Positions 46,130 through 55,841 of a stretch of 64,000 nt of DNA are shown in pieces. The position numbers and the translations under genes were made by a program. Below the pieces are notes generated by a model that did not search any database, had not been told where the DNA came from, and saw nothing but the letters and a program-made list of their open reading frames with translations. The stretch comes from Streptomyces sp. NBC_01454 (GTDB lineage Bacteria; Actinomycetota; Actinomycetes; Streptomycetales; Streptomycetaceae): contig NZ_CP109460.1 in the NCBI RefSeq assembly GCF_036227565.1, positions 1,302,001-1,366,000 on the forward strand, written 5' to 3'. Numbering within the stretch: position 1 is the stretch's first letter; every line of letters starts with the position of its first letter.

Positions 46130-48308
46130 CCTCCCCATGGCCGAACCGCCGCCCGAGCCATCCGCGTTGTCCGACGCGTCCGACGTTCCCGTCCCGGACC
46201 TGGACGACCTGCGCTTCCAGCCGCTCGTGGACGCCGCCAAGCGCGCCCTGCCGCAGCGTGTCCCCGAGTGGACCGACCACAACGTCTCCGACCCCGGCGT
46301 CACCCTGATCGAGGCCTGCGCCGAGCGGACCGACCAACTTCTCTACCGCATCAACCGCATGACAGAGCGTCAGCGATCGGCCCTACTACGGCTCATGGGC
46401 ATCGCGCCGCTGCCCGCCTCACCCGCCAGGATCACCGTTCTGTTCGCACGCACCGACACCACGACCGGACGCCGCAAGATCCCTGAGGGAACCCAGGTCG
46501 TGACCGAGGGCGAGCAGCCGGTCGTCCTGGCGACCACCGCACCTCTCGTCCTCGCCGAGAAGCAGTCCGCAGGAGTGGTGGAGGCCGTCGAACAACTCGT
46601 CCCGGTCACCGAGGTGCTGGGCACGTCCGACGGCCTCGCGGGCGGTCGCTTCGCGACCCGCCACCGCCCCTGGGGGCCCGGCACTCCGGTCGCGGAGCCG
46701 GTGTTCGGCCCGCCGCTGACGCTCCGGGTCGGGGGCGACGTCTGGCGGGCGGTCCGTACCTTCGCGGAGGCCGGGCCGGACGACCGGGTCCACTGGTGGG
46801 ACGACGCCTCGTGCGAGGTCGTTCTCGGACCTCTGGTCCCCGCCGAGGGCGGGCCCGAGCAGCATGGGAACGTGCCGTCGAAGGGCACGGAAATCAGCGC
46901 GGAATACCGCGTGTACCGAGGGCGGAAGGGCAGCGTGCCCATCGGAACACCACTGACGGCGGTGTCGCAGACCGGGCTGTCCGCGACCGTTCACGGCGTG
47001 CTCGCCCCCGCCGAGGACGCGGAGGACTGGCAGCAGGCGTTGGAGCGCGCGGGGCTGGGCCTGGCCCCGCTGCGCCGCGCGGTCACGGCCGCCGACCACG
47101 AGCAGATCATCGAGGAGCACGTGGCGGGGCTCGCCCGGGTCCGGGTCACGGCGCTCACCCGGCCCACCGACTCACGCCTGCCCACCGCCCTCACGGTGCC
47201 GCGACGCCCGGCCGGAGTCCTCGCCTGTGTCGTCGCCGCCCGGCACCCGCTGCGGGCCGTGCACTACTTCGACGACGGCGGAACCATCGCCCCTCACCCG
47301 GAGTCCCTGGAACCACCTGGCGGGCCCGACGAAGGTGATGCGGTGCCGCAGTCCGTCGATGCGGTGCCACAGCCCGTTGCGGACGCCAAGTGCCTCGACG
47401 CCGTCATCCGCACCGGCGAGGACAAGCCCAGACTGTGGTTCTACGGGGCCCAGTGCCTCTGGGACGGCGCGGACGCCTCATCGCAGGCCATCAGCGGCGC
47501 GTTCCCCGATCTGCCGGAGGAGTTCTCGTCGAAGCTCGACGAGGTGGCCGTCCTCGCCGACCCCGCCTCGGCCGACGCCTACGAACTGTTCTTCTTCAAG
47601 GGCGAGACCTTCTACCACCGCGCCTACGCCTCCACCGGCCGGGCCTTCGTGCCGCAGCCGGGCAGCCGGGGGGTGCGGTCCCTGATCTCGGAGGCGTTCC
47701 CCGGCCTCTCCCCACAGTGCCAGGTGTCCCCGGACGCGGTGGCCGTCATCGACGGCGTCTTCTTCTTCATGAAGGGGATGCGGACCGAGCCCGCCCTCTG
47801 GCGCCGCGAGGACGACCCGCTCCACGTCCTTCTGGTGCCCCGCTTCGAGGGAGACCCGGAGGAGGATCCGCCCGATGACGCGTTCGGCATCCCTCCGGGC
47901 GTCCGGGACTCGGTGGTGGGCGTCGCCGACGCCGCCCGACTGCTGGGCGAACGACTGCGGGTCAGGGAACCCCAGTACCACCTCTTCGGGATCGCGGCGA
48001 CCGTACGCCCCTGGAGCAGCACGCCGGCGGACCAGGAGCAGACCGGGCGGGCGGCCGAACGGGCCCTGCGCCACTTCTTCCACCCCACGGCCGGCGGGCC
48101 CGACGGGCGGGGCTGGCCGTGGGGCCGGCGCGTCCACGCGGGCGACGTCTTCGCCGTGCTGGAGGCGGTGCCGCAGGTCCGGGACACGACGGACGTGAGC
48201 CTGTTCGTCGGCGACGGCGACCGTGCCGTGCCGTCCGTCGAGGTCTCGGAAGGCGGACTGGTCCTCCTGGGCGGCGTGGGCATCCTCGTCGACATCACCG
48301 AAGGCTGA
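46122..48308 (+). CDS. Baseplate J-like protein (Afp11-like)
   Basis: The protein has 728 residues from GTG 46122. The start region has the wedge-protein pattern PDLDDLRFQPLVDAAKRALP, EWTDHNVSDPGVTLIEACAE, then RMTERQRSALLRLMGI. The C-terminal end shares a module with the protein at 48883: RALRHFFHPTAGGPDGRGWP, GRRVHAGDVFAVLEAVPQV. These belong to the baseplate_J/TIGR02243 group of baseplate wedges. It has an internal ATG at 46137 as an alternative start. Confidence 0.9.
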   Translation: MSDLPMAEPPPEPSALSDASDVPVPDLDDLRFQPLVDAAKRALPQRVPEWTDHNVSDPGVTLIEACAERTDQLLYRINRMTERQRSALLRLMGIAPLPASPARITVLFARTDTTTGRRKIPEGTQVVTEGEQPVVLATTAPLVLAEKQSAGVVEAVEQLVPVTEVLGTSDGLAGGRFATRHRPWGPGTPVAEPVFGPPLTLRVGGDVWRAVRTFAEAGPDDRVHWWDDASCEVVLGPLVPAEGGPEQHGNVPSKGTEISAEYRVYRGRKGSVPIGTPLTAVSQTGLSATVHGVLAPAEDAEDWQQALERAGLGLAPLRRAVTAADHEQIIEEHVAGLARVRVTALTRPTDSRLPTALTVPRRPAGVLACVVAARHPLRAVHYFDDGGTIAPHPESLEPPGGPDEGDAVPQSVDAVPQPVADAKCLDAVIRTGEDKPRLWFYGAQCLWDGADASSQAISGAFPDLPEEFSSKLDEVAVLADPASADAYELFFFKGETFYHRAYASTGRAFVPQPGSRGVRSLISEAFPGLSPQCQVSPDAVAVIDGVFFFMKGMRTEPALWRREDDPLHVLLVPRFEGDPEEDPPDDAFGIPPGVRDSVVGVADAARLLGERLRVREPQYHLFGIAATVRPWSSTPADQEQTGRAAERALRHFFHPTAGGPDGRGWPWGRRVHAGDVFAVLEAVPQVRDTTDVSLFVGDGDRAVPSVEVSEGGLVLLGGVGILVDITEG

Positions 48309-48325
48309 GGAAGAGAGGACCGCGC

Positions 48326-48886
48326 ATGTCCCCGTACCCCGCACGTCCGCTCCCCCTGCCGGCCGTCTACGGGCACGACGAGGTCGCGCTCGCGTTCGCC
48401 GCCGCGATCGGCGAGGTCATGGCCCCCGCCGAGGAACGGATCGACGGTCTCGACGCGGTGCTCGACCCATGGCGCGCGCCACCGGCCTTCCTGGACTGGC
48501 TGATCCGGATCACCGGCGCCCGGGTGGAGCCGGGCTGGCCGGAGGTCCTGCGACGCAAGGCCGTCGACCTCGCGCCCCGCCTGGCCGCTCACCGCGGGAC
48601 ACCGTACGGGCTGCTGCTGGAGGCCCAGGAGATCCACGGCTGGGTGCCGCCCGGCTTCGCACTCGTCGTCGACGACCCCGGCCACGTCTTCCCCCACGAC
48701 GACCAGGCGCCCGGAGCCGGACGCCTGCTCAACGTCACCCTGACCGCCCCGGCCGCCGAGGACCAGCGGGCACTGGAGAGCAGCCTCACGCGCCTGGTAC
48801 GGGCGCACTGCCCCGCCCATCTCCCCTTCAAGGTCACGGTCACCCTCGCGCGCAAGGGTCCTGATGAGAGGTCACAGCAGGGATGA
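48326..48886 (+). CDS. Phage tail protein I-like (TIGR02242-like)
   Basis: The protein has 186 residues from ATG 48326 with AAGAGAGGA upstream. The core [49 protein letters not shown] and LLLEAQEIHG matches phage P2 gpI-like tail proteins found between two baseplate-J genes in eCIS operons. Such proteins connect the baseplate to fibres. It overlaps the next gene by 4 bases (ATGA). Confidence 0.88.
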   Translation: MSPYPARPLPLPAVYGHDEVALAFAAAIGEVMAPAEERIDGLDAVLDPWRAPPAFLDWLIRITGARVEPGWPEVLRRKAVDLAPRLAAHRGTPYGLLLEAQEIHGWVPPGFALVVDDPGHVFPHDDQAPGAGRLLNVTLTAPAAEDQRALESSLTRLVRAHCPAHLPFKVTVTLARKGPDERSQQG

Positions 48887-51800
48887 GTCTGCCGACGCCC
48901 GAGTACGACGGGCGCACCCGCGACGAGGTCGTCGCCACCGCCGTCGCCGCCGTACGGCGGGCGGAGCCGGCCTGGAACGGCCAGGACCGGACGGACCCCG
49001 GCCGGGGCCTGATCGAGATGTGCACCGACATGGTCACGGCCCTGCGCGACCGGCTCAACCTGGCCCCCGACCAGCGCCGGCTGCAGATACTGCGGCTCCT
49101 GGGCGTGCGGCCCTACCGGCCCGCGCCCGCGCAGGCCGAGGTCGTCCTCGGGCTCGCCGCACCGCCGCCCGAGCCGGTGGTCGTCCCCGCGGGCCAGGAG
49201 GTGGCCACGCGACCGGTGGGTGCAGCGGAGCCGGTCGTCTTCAGCACGCTGACGGAGGCGGTGCTCAACCCCTGTGTGCTCCTCGCCGACGGGAACTTCG
49301 CGGAGTCGGGGCGGGCCGACGGCGCCCTCGAAGGCACACTCACCGCCTTCGGCCCGCGGACGGGCCGGACCGTCGAACCGGGCGGCCCCGACTTCGCCGG
49401 ACCGGCCTTCCACCTCAACCTCCCCTATCTCGGCGACTTCCCGCCGCCCGGGGACGCCTTGGCGGACACCGGCCGGGTGAGCACAAGCAGTGGCGACTCC
49501 CCGCTCCCGTCGTACGCCCTGGTCGTCCTGTCGGTCCCGGTACCGAGTACGCGGGTGACGTTGGGCGTGAGCATGGGCGTCGGTCTCGCACCCAAGGCGG
49601 GCACCAGCCTCAGCCGGGGGCACTGGGAGGCATGGCAGGGGACGCACTGGACCGGCTGCCGGGTCGTCACGGACACCGTGGCCGCCCGGGGCCGGTCGGG
49701 CAAGGTCACGCTCGACCTGCCCCCCGCCCATGCCCCCGCCCAGCTCCTGCTCCACCGGACGGCCGGCGAGGACGGCGGCGACTCCGTGCAGCGGCTGAGG
49801 GACGTCGGGCTGATCCGCTACCGCGCCGACGCGGGCCGGAGCCCGCTGACCCGGGTCGAGCTCGCCCCGGTGCTCGCCGTCTCCGTCCCCGTCATCCAGG
49901 CCCGGCTCGTACAGCACGAGACCCTGGGCACCGCGACGGGCACCCCCGGCGAACGCCTCCGCTTCGCCCATCCCCCGCTGACCCGCAGCACCGACCCCCT
50001 CGTCGTCGAAGCCTTCCTCGACGGTCGGACCACACAGTGGACGTACGTCGCCTCGCTCGCCGGATCGGGGCCCGACGACCGGCACTTCACCCTCGACCCG
50101 CGCACCGGGCAGGCCGTCTTCGCACCCGTGGTGGCCGGTGCCCGAGGACCGGGACAGCACGGTGCGCCACTTCCGGCGGGAGCTGTCGTACGGATCCGGC
50201 GCTATCTGACCGGCGGCGGTGCCCGGGGCAACGTACCCGCCCGCACCGTCACCGTGCTGCGCACTCCGCTGCCGTACGTCTCCGCCGTGACCAACCCCGC
50301 ACCGGCGGTCGGCGGCACGGAAGGCGAGAGCGCGGCCGCCTGCGCCACGCGCCTGCCCCTGGGTTCCCCGGTGCCGGAGCGAGCGGTCGTCCCCGCCGAC
50401 TACGAGCAGCTCGCACTGGCCGCCTCTGCGGGCATGGCCCGCATCCACCACGTCCGGGACGTACCCGACGACGCGCTCGACCCGGCCCGCAACTACCTGC
50501 CGTGGCAGCCGGCCAGGACAGACGTCCTCTTCACTCTGGCGCCAGGCACACGGACGGTTCCCGCAGGGGTTCAAGTCACCACCGAAAACGGCGAGTTGGT
50601 CTTCACCACTACGGGAGAGGCCACGCGCAGACCGCCGGACGCGGCGGGCGCGGCACGCCTCGGACTCGCTCCCGGCAGCGCCGCCGTCGAGATGTTCGAG
50701 GCGGATGACTACCAGGCGAACGGGACGTTCTCCGGGCCCTTCAAGGAGGGCGCCGGACTGGTCCTGGCCCTGGTGGAGATCGGGGAACCGCACGATCCGG
50801 ACCGCCTCACGCTCTGGGTGACGGCGGGAGGCGACCGTGCACCGGAGGACCGCATCGCGGTATCCGTGTTCGCACCGAGGAAGACAACTCCGTGGTGGGA
50901 CACCGCCGCCCCCCTTGCCTACGCCTCCGCGCCCGCGCAAGAGATCACGGTGGCCGGCGGGTCGACGGTCTCCGCCCATCCCGTCCACCTGACCGAGTCC
51001 GCGCGCTGGCGGGCGGCCGTCGCCCGCGGCGACCTCGCCGGCACGGCGCAGGACGCCGTCGGCACGCGGGGCAACGGCTTCCCGAGCGAGCGGGCCGCCT
51101 GCTGGCTCGCCGTCCAGATCCTCGACCCCAAAGGCACACCCACCACGCCCTACACCGTCTACGTCGACTCCGGGACGACGGACGCCGTGCCCGCCGGACA
51201 GTACGAGGAGCACAGCCGGGCCCGAGAGCCGTTCTCGTCCACGGACAAGCCCGGTCAGGTCTACCCCCTGTTGTACTCCCCGGTGTACGTCCCGGAGGAG
51301 GTGCACACCGCCGGGAACAAGCCCCTCCCCACGGTCCGCGTCGGCGACGAGGACTGGCGTACCGTCACGTCCTTCCACGATTCCCGTGAGGACAGCAAGG
51401 ACGTGGTCATCAACGCCAGTACGGGCGAGGTCCACTTCGGCCCGGAGGTGACGGGCGGCCCCTCGGGCAGCCGGCGGTACGGCGCCGTTCCCCTGCCCCC
51501 GGGCACGCCCATCACCGTGGACGGCTCGTACAACACCACGTTCGGCGCCGCGGGCAACGGCAGACGCCCGGGCGAGATCAACCGGCTGAAGAACCCGGAC
51601 GACCGCATCGTCGGCGTGCACAACCTCACCACCTCACACGACGGCAGGAACGGCTACACCGACACCAGCGGCGGCAGCACCCAGGCCGGCGTGACGCTGA
51701 TGATCATCCCCTTCGTGACCGCCGACGAACGGGGCTGGTTCCCCTTCCACATGCTCACCCCCACCCGCGACGCCTGCGACACCTTGCGCCGCTCCCTGCG

Positions 51801-52197
51801 CGCCGTCCAGCCGGAGGGCGTTCCGGTGTGGCTGAAGCAGCCCGTCTACCACGGCGTCCGGGTCGATGCCCGGATCGTTCCCGCCGACTACCGCACCGCC
51901 GACGAACGCGACGAGCTCCGTGCCGCCGCGGAACGCGCCCTGTACCGGTACTTCAGCCCCGTCGGCGGCGGGCCGGACGGCACCGGATGGCCGCTGGGGC
52001 GCCCGGTGTACGCGGGCGAGGCGTTCCGGGTCCTGGAACGGGTGCCGGGGGTGGGCCGGGTCGCCACGGCCGAGCTCGTCCCGGTCGATCCGCTCGACGG
52101 CTCGGAGTCGGACCCGGTCGTGCGGATCCCCTGCGGGCCCGGCGAAACCGTGTATTCCGTCGAACACCGAGTCACCGTGGCGGAGGTGCCCTCATGA
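48883..52197 (+). CDS. Large putative baseplate assembly protein (TIGR02243/baseplate J, Afp12-like)
   Basis: The protein has 1104 residues, the largest of the locus. It begins PEYDGRTRDEVVATAVAAVR, then GRGLIEMCTDMVTALRDRLN and RRLQILRLLGVRPYRPAPA, typical of TIGR02243. The middle contains two or more beta-rich insert domains. The C-terminus has the module shared with the 46122 protein (ALYRYFSPVGGGPDGTGWP, GRPVYAGEAFRVLERVPGV). It forms the outer baseplate wedge. The stop overlaps the propeller gene (ATGA), so the propeller is made in step with the baseplate. Confidence 0.92.
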   Translation: MSLPTPEYDGRTRDEVVATAVAAVRRAEPAWNGQDRTDPGRGLIEMCTDMVTALRDRLNLAPDQRRLQILRLLGVRPYRPAPAQAEVVLGLAAPPPEPVVVPAGQEVATRPVGAAEPVVFSTLTEAVLNPCVLLADGNFAESGRADGALEGTLTAFGPRTGRTVEPGGPDFAGPAFHLNLPYLGDFPPPGDALADTGRVSTSSGDSPLPSYALVVLSVPVPSTRVTLGVSMGVGLAPKAGTSLSRGHWEAWQGTHWTGCRVVTDTVAARGRSGKVTLDLPPAHAPAQLLLHRTAGEDGGDSVQRLRDVGLIRYRADAGRSPLTRVELAPVLAVSVPVIQARLVQHETLGTATGTPGERLRFAHPPLTRSTDPLVVEAFLDGRTTQWTYVASLAGSGPDDRHFTLDPRTGQAVFAPVVAGARGPGQHGAPLPAGAVVRIRRYLTGGGARGNVPARTVTVLRTPLPYVSAVTNPAPAVGGTEGESAAACATRLPLGSPVPERAVVPADYEQLALAASAGMARIHHVRDVPDDALDPARNYLPWQPARTDVLFTLAPGTRTVPAGVQVTTENGELVFTTTGEATRRPPDAAGAARLGLAPGSAAVEMFEADDYQANGTFSGPFKEGAGLVLALVEIGEPHDPDRLTLWVTAGGDRAPEDRIAVSVFAPRKTTPWWDTAAPLAYASAPAQEITVAGGSTVSAHPVHLTESARWRAAVARGDLAGTAQDAVGTRGNGFPSERAACWLAVQILDPKGTPTTPYTVYVDSGTTDAVPAGQYEEHSRAREPFSSTDKPGQVYPLLYSPVYVPEEVHTAGNKPLPTVRVGDEDWRTVTSFHDSREDSKDVVINASTGEVHFGPEVTGGPSGSRRYGAVPLPPGTPITVDGSYNTTFGAAGNGRRPGEINRLKNPDDRIVGVHNLTTSHDGRNGYTDTSGGSTQAGVTLMIIPFVTADERGWFPFHMLTPTRDACDTLRRSLRAVQPEGVPVWLKQPVYHGVRVDARIVPADYRTADERDELRAAAERALYRYFSPVGGGPDGTGWPLGRPVYAGEAFRVLERVPGVGRVATAELVPVDPLDGSESDPVVRIPCGPGETVYSVEHRVTVAEVPS

Positions 52198-55166
52198 GCG
52201 ATCGGAACGAGCCCTTGCTGGTGGCCCCGGACTGGGGTGCGGACGCCCTGGCGGTCGTGGGTCTCACGGCACCGGAACAGCCCGAGGTCCGTATCACCGC
52301 TGCGGGCGGCAACCCACGTGCCGTCGCCGTCAGTACGGACGGCACCCGGGCCTACGTCGTGAACCACGACGACGGAACGCTGTCCGTGGTGGACCTCACG
52401 GCTCCGGAACACCCGGTGCTGTGCACCGTTCCCGCCGGGAACGGCCCGTGCGCCGTCGCGGCAGGGCTTGTGGACGACCAGGTCTGCGTGGCCGCGTGGG
52501 CGGACGGCGCGGTCGTGGTGTTCGACAAGGAAGGACTTCGGCAGGGGCCGCCCCTGCCGGTCGGCAGCGGCCCCTGCGCGCTGGTGGCGGCCCCGGGCGG
52601 TGGGGCGGGACGGGTCTGTGTGATCGACGAGACGGACGCCGCGGTGTCGGTGGTCGATGTGAACCGGGCGGACGCGCCGTTCGTCACCGTGCCTCCCGTC
52701 TCCGTACCCGGGCTCACCAGGGCGGCCGCGGTGGCGCCGGGAGGGCGGTTCGCGTACGTCGCGAGCCGGGGAGAGGGCACGGCCGATGGCCGGGTGACGG
52801 TGCTGGACCTGGACTCGGACGGCGCGCCGTCGGGCGACCCCGTGCCCGTCGGGGCCGAGCCCCGCGCCCTCGCGCTCAGTCCCGTCGGCGACCGCCTCTG
52901 CGTGGCGAACTACGGCTCCGCGTCCGTCTCCGTCGCCACCGTGCACCCGGGCAGCGGTCTGGTCGACGCTCCCGTAGCGGTCCCGACCGGATCGCATCCG
53001 GTCGCGGTGGCCTTCGCCCCGGACGGCGGCGTGATCCATGTCGTCGGCCAGACTTCGGGCACCCTCACGGCCATCCGCGCGGACACCCTCGACCACACGG
53101 CCGTTCCGGTGGGAGGGGTGCCCGCGGGGGTGGTGTTCGGCCCGGATGGCCGGCACTCCTTCGTCACCGACCAGGCCACCGGAGCGCTGACCGTCGTACG
53201 GGCCGCACCTTGCACGACGGCCGGTATCCCCACCGGAGCGGGGTCGAGGCCGGTCAACGCCGCCGTCTCTCCGGACGGCACCTGGGCCTACGTGGCCGAC
53301 TCCGCATCGGACCGGGTCGCGGTACTGGACCTCGGCGGCCTCGCCCCGCTCGACCCGATCAACCTCGGGGCCGGGCACAAGCCTTGGGATGTCGCCCTCG
53401 CACCCGACCTGGGGTTCGCCTGCACGACCAGTCCGGACTCGTCGCATCTCCTCGTCCTCACACCCGCGCAGGGGACGAAGCTCGGTGCCGACGGCGACGT
53501 CGAGGTGACGCCGGTTCCCCTGGAGTCCGGCGCACGCCCTCACGGAGTGGCCGTCACCTCCGACAGCCGGTACGCGGTGACCGCCGACAGCGGTACGGCG
53601 ACGGTCTGGCTCGTCGACCCGAAGGGCGGTAAGTACACGATCAATGCCGAGATCGTGGGGTGCCAGGAGCCCACCGGTGCCGCCGTCTCCAAGGACGGCC
53701 GGACGCTCTACGTGGCGGACTTCGCCCGCACCTCGCAAGGGGAGCCAGGCGGGCAGCTCGCGATCCTCCGGAGGACAGGGCCGGGAGAGTGGGAGCCCCA
53801 GGACATCGTCGACGCGACGACGGGTGCCCTGTCGGGACCGCACGAGATGGCCCTGTCGTGCGACGAACTCCGGCTCTACGTCGCCAACTACCAGAACGGG
53901 ACCGTCTCGGTCCTCACCCGCGACACGGTGAACGCCCGATGGCGTCATGAGATGACGGTGGCCAAGTCCCCAACCGCCATGAAGCAGCCCACCGGCCTGG
54001 CCCTGTCACCGGACGGAGGGACGCTCTACGTGTCCAACGACGCCGACAAGAAGGCAACGGTCGAGGTGTTCGACGTCTCCACCAACCCGGCGGAGCATCA
54101 GGGAACGATCAAGATCAAGACCACCGAGGTCCCCCTCAACGCCGGGCTCGCCCTCTCCCCTCGCGGCGACTACCTCTACGCGGTCGACGCCAAATCCTCG
54201 CGGTCGCCCACCGGGGCGTCGGGCACGGTGTACGGCATCCAACTCGATGAGGGCGACGAGATGCACGTCGTCGCCACCGCCCCCCAAGCACACATCGACC
54301 GGCCCAATGCGCTGGTCTGCCGGGACGACCACACCCTGTACGTCGTCAACCAGGGCAGGAAGGAAAGCCCCGACACCGGCGAAGCGTGCCTGGCGGTGAT
54401 CACCCTGGATGCTTCGCGACTCGGTGTCGAGAGCGCCGAGTCCCGCCCCCTCGACAAGAACGACCTGCCGTACGCGGCGGCGATCTCCGAGGACGGGACA
54501 CTGTACGTCGCCAACTACACCAGCAGGACGGTCACCGTCCTCGGGTCCAAGGTGACGCCCGTCCCGGTCGGTCAACCGGGCGCGTCACAGCCGTGGGACG
54601 TGGCCGTCACCGACGACGGCACCTACGCCTACATCACCGACCGCACCGCCGCCGCCCTGCGGTGCATCCGCCTCTCCGACCACGACGTGACCTCCCTGGA
54701 CGTGGGCCGGGACCCCATGGGCGTGACGAGCGCCCCGGGCGGGCTGCGGGCCTACGTCGCCAACCACGGGGACGACAGCATCTCGGTCATCGAACGCTCC
54801 TCCGGCAACGGCGACGGTGCGCCGGGCGCGCCCGAAGTCGTGGCGACCTGGCGGCACCCACGGATCGCCAAGCCCGAGTCGGTGTCGGTATCGGCCGACG
54901 GTGCCTGGCTCTTCGTGACCACCGAGAACAGCGGAGCACTGCTGATGCTCGACACCCGGACCGGAACACCCGGGTTCACCGTGCCGGCTGGCGAGAAGCT
55001 CGTCGGAAGCACACCGCACCCGCACCCCACAACCCATCTGGTGTACCTGGTCGACGAGGCGGGAGAGGCCGTCGCGGTGGTCGACACCACGCCGCTCCGC
55101 TCTCTGGACGGGACACCGCTGGGGCTCGACGTACGGCAGGCGGTCGGCGGGACCGCCACGGCCTGA
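52194..55166 (+). CDS. Large YVTN/YncE-type beta-propeller protein in the baseplate operon
   Basis: The protein has 990 residues from ATG 52194, overlapping the baseplate gene stop. At least twelve repeats of the type DG-x-x-x-YV-x-N/D-x-x-x-x-T-V-x-V-x-D/L occur, for example TRAYVVNHDDGTLSVVDL, TWAYVADSASDRVAVLDL and TLYVANYTSRTVTVLG. Their number is enough for two seven-bladed propellers in tandem. There is no signal peptide or enzymatic motif. It takes the place where Afp-like loci have the tail fibre (Afp13), so it may be the receptor-binding part. Alternatives are a structural baseplate accessory or an exported cargo. Confidence 0.85.
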   Translation: MSDRNEPLLVAPDWGADALAVVGLTAPEQPEVRITAAGGNPRAVAVSTDGTRAYVVNHDDGTLSVVDLTAPEHPVLCTVPAGNGPCAVAAGLVDDQVCVAAWADGAVVVFDKEGLRQGPPLPVGSGPCALVAAPGGGAGRVCVIDETDAAVSVVDVNRADAPFVTVPPVSVPGLTRAAAVAPGGRFAYVASRGEGTADGRVTVLDLDSDGAPSGDPVPVGAEPRALALSPVGDRLCVANYGSASVSVATVHPGSGLVDAPVAVPTGSHPVAVAFAPDGGVIHVVGQTSGTLTAIRADTLDHTAVPVGGVPAGVVFGPDGRHSFVTDQATGALTVVRAAPCTTAGIPTGAGSRPVNAAVSPDGTWAYVADSASDRVAVLDLGGLAPLDPINLGAGHKPWDVALAPDLGFACTTSPDSSHLLVLTPAQGTKLGADGDVEVTPVPLESGARPHGVAVTSDSRYAVTADSGTATVWLVDPKGGKYTINAEIVGCQEPTGAAVSKDGRTLYVADFARTSQGEPGGQLAILRRTGPGEWEPQDIVDATTGALSGPHEMALSCDELRLYVANYQNGTVSVLTRDTVNARWRHEMTVAKSPTAMKQPTGLALSPDGGTLYVSNDADKKATVEVFDVSTNPAEHQGTIKIKTTEVPLNAGLALSPRGDYLYAVDAKSSRSPTGASGTVYGIQLDEGDEMHVVATAPQAHIDRPNALVCRDDHTLYVVNQGRKESPDTGEACLAVITLDASRLGVESAESRPLDKNDLPYAAAISEDGTLYVANYTSRTVTVLGSKVTPVPVGQPGASQPWDVAVTDDGTYAYITDRTAAALRCIRLSDHDVTSLDVGRDPMGVTSAPGGLRAYVANHGDDSISVIERSSGNGDGAPGAPEVVATWRHPRIAKPESVSVSADGAWLFVTTENSGALLMLDTRTGTPGFTVPAGEKLVGSTPHPHPTTHLVYLVDEAGEAVAVVDTTPLRSLDGTPLGLDVRQAVGGTATA

Positions 55167-55214
55167 CCCCATCGGCTCTCACCCACCCATCCGGCGTCGG
55201 ACAGGGGCACAGAC

Positions 55215-55841
55215 ATGATCGAACTGGTCGACCAGGCACTGGAGTCGCGCGTACGGCAGGACCTGACGTGGCCGCCACCGGGCTTCCCGGTCACCTTCCA
55301 GCCGCCCGGCCGTGACGGAACGCACGGTGAGACCGCCGGCTCCGAGGCGGTCGGCATCTATCTGTACGACATCCGCGAGGACCTCGACCGGCGGCAGACC
55401 GGCACCGTCTACCAGTACGACGTGGCGTCGGTCGGCGGCGCACCCTGTTTGAAGAGGGCAGAGTTCGACCCGCCGCGCTACACCCGGCTGTCGTACCTGG
55501 TCACGGCCTGGGCGCCGGACGCCCTGGGCGTCCACCGCATCCTCGGAGAACTCCTCGTCGGCTTCGCCAGGAGCCGGGCGTTCCCCGTGCCCCTGCCCCC
55601 GGAACTGCAGGAGATGGAGTTGTCCGGTCTCCTCGACGTCGGCCATCCGCCCGCCGAGGACCGAGCCCTGACGGAACTGTGGAGCGCGGTGGGCCACACC
55701 CTCCTCCCCGCCCTGAACGTGACCGTGACCATCCCCCTGCCGACCTTCGTCCCGGAGAGCTACACCCACTGGGTCACCGCGCCGCCGGTCGTCCGCGAGG
55801 TGCTCAAGTCCGGGCCGGGGACGGACGAGGAGGCACGGTGA
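55215..55841 (+). CDS. DUF4255 tail terminator/cap protein (Pvc16/Afp16-like)
   Basis: The 208-residue protein matches the Pvc16_N/DUF4255 family: IELVDQALESRVRQDL near the start, EAVGIYLYDIREDLDRRQ, then PPRYTRLSYLVTAWAPDALG, HRILGELLVGFARSRAF and later LTELWSAVGHTLLPALNVTV. It caps the tube and the sheath at the distal end. It is translationally coupled to the AAA+ ATPase gene (GTGA overlap). Confidence 0.93.
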   Translation: MIELVDQALESRVRQDLTWPPPGFPVTFQPPGRDGTHGETAGSEAVGIYLYDIREDLDRRQTGTVYQYDVASVGGAPCLKRAEFDPPRYTRLSYLVTAWAPDALGVHRILGELLVGFARSRAFPVPLPPELQEMELSGLLDVGHPPAEDRALTELWSAVGHTLLPALNVTVTIPLPTFVPESYTHWVTAPPVVREVLKSGPGTDEEAR

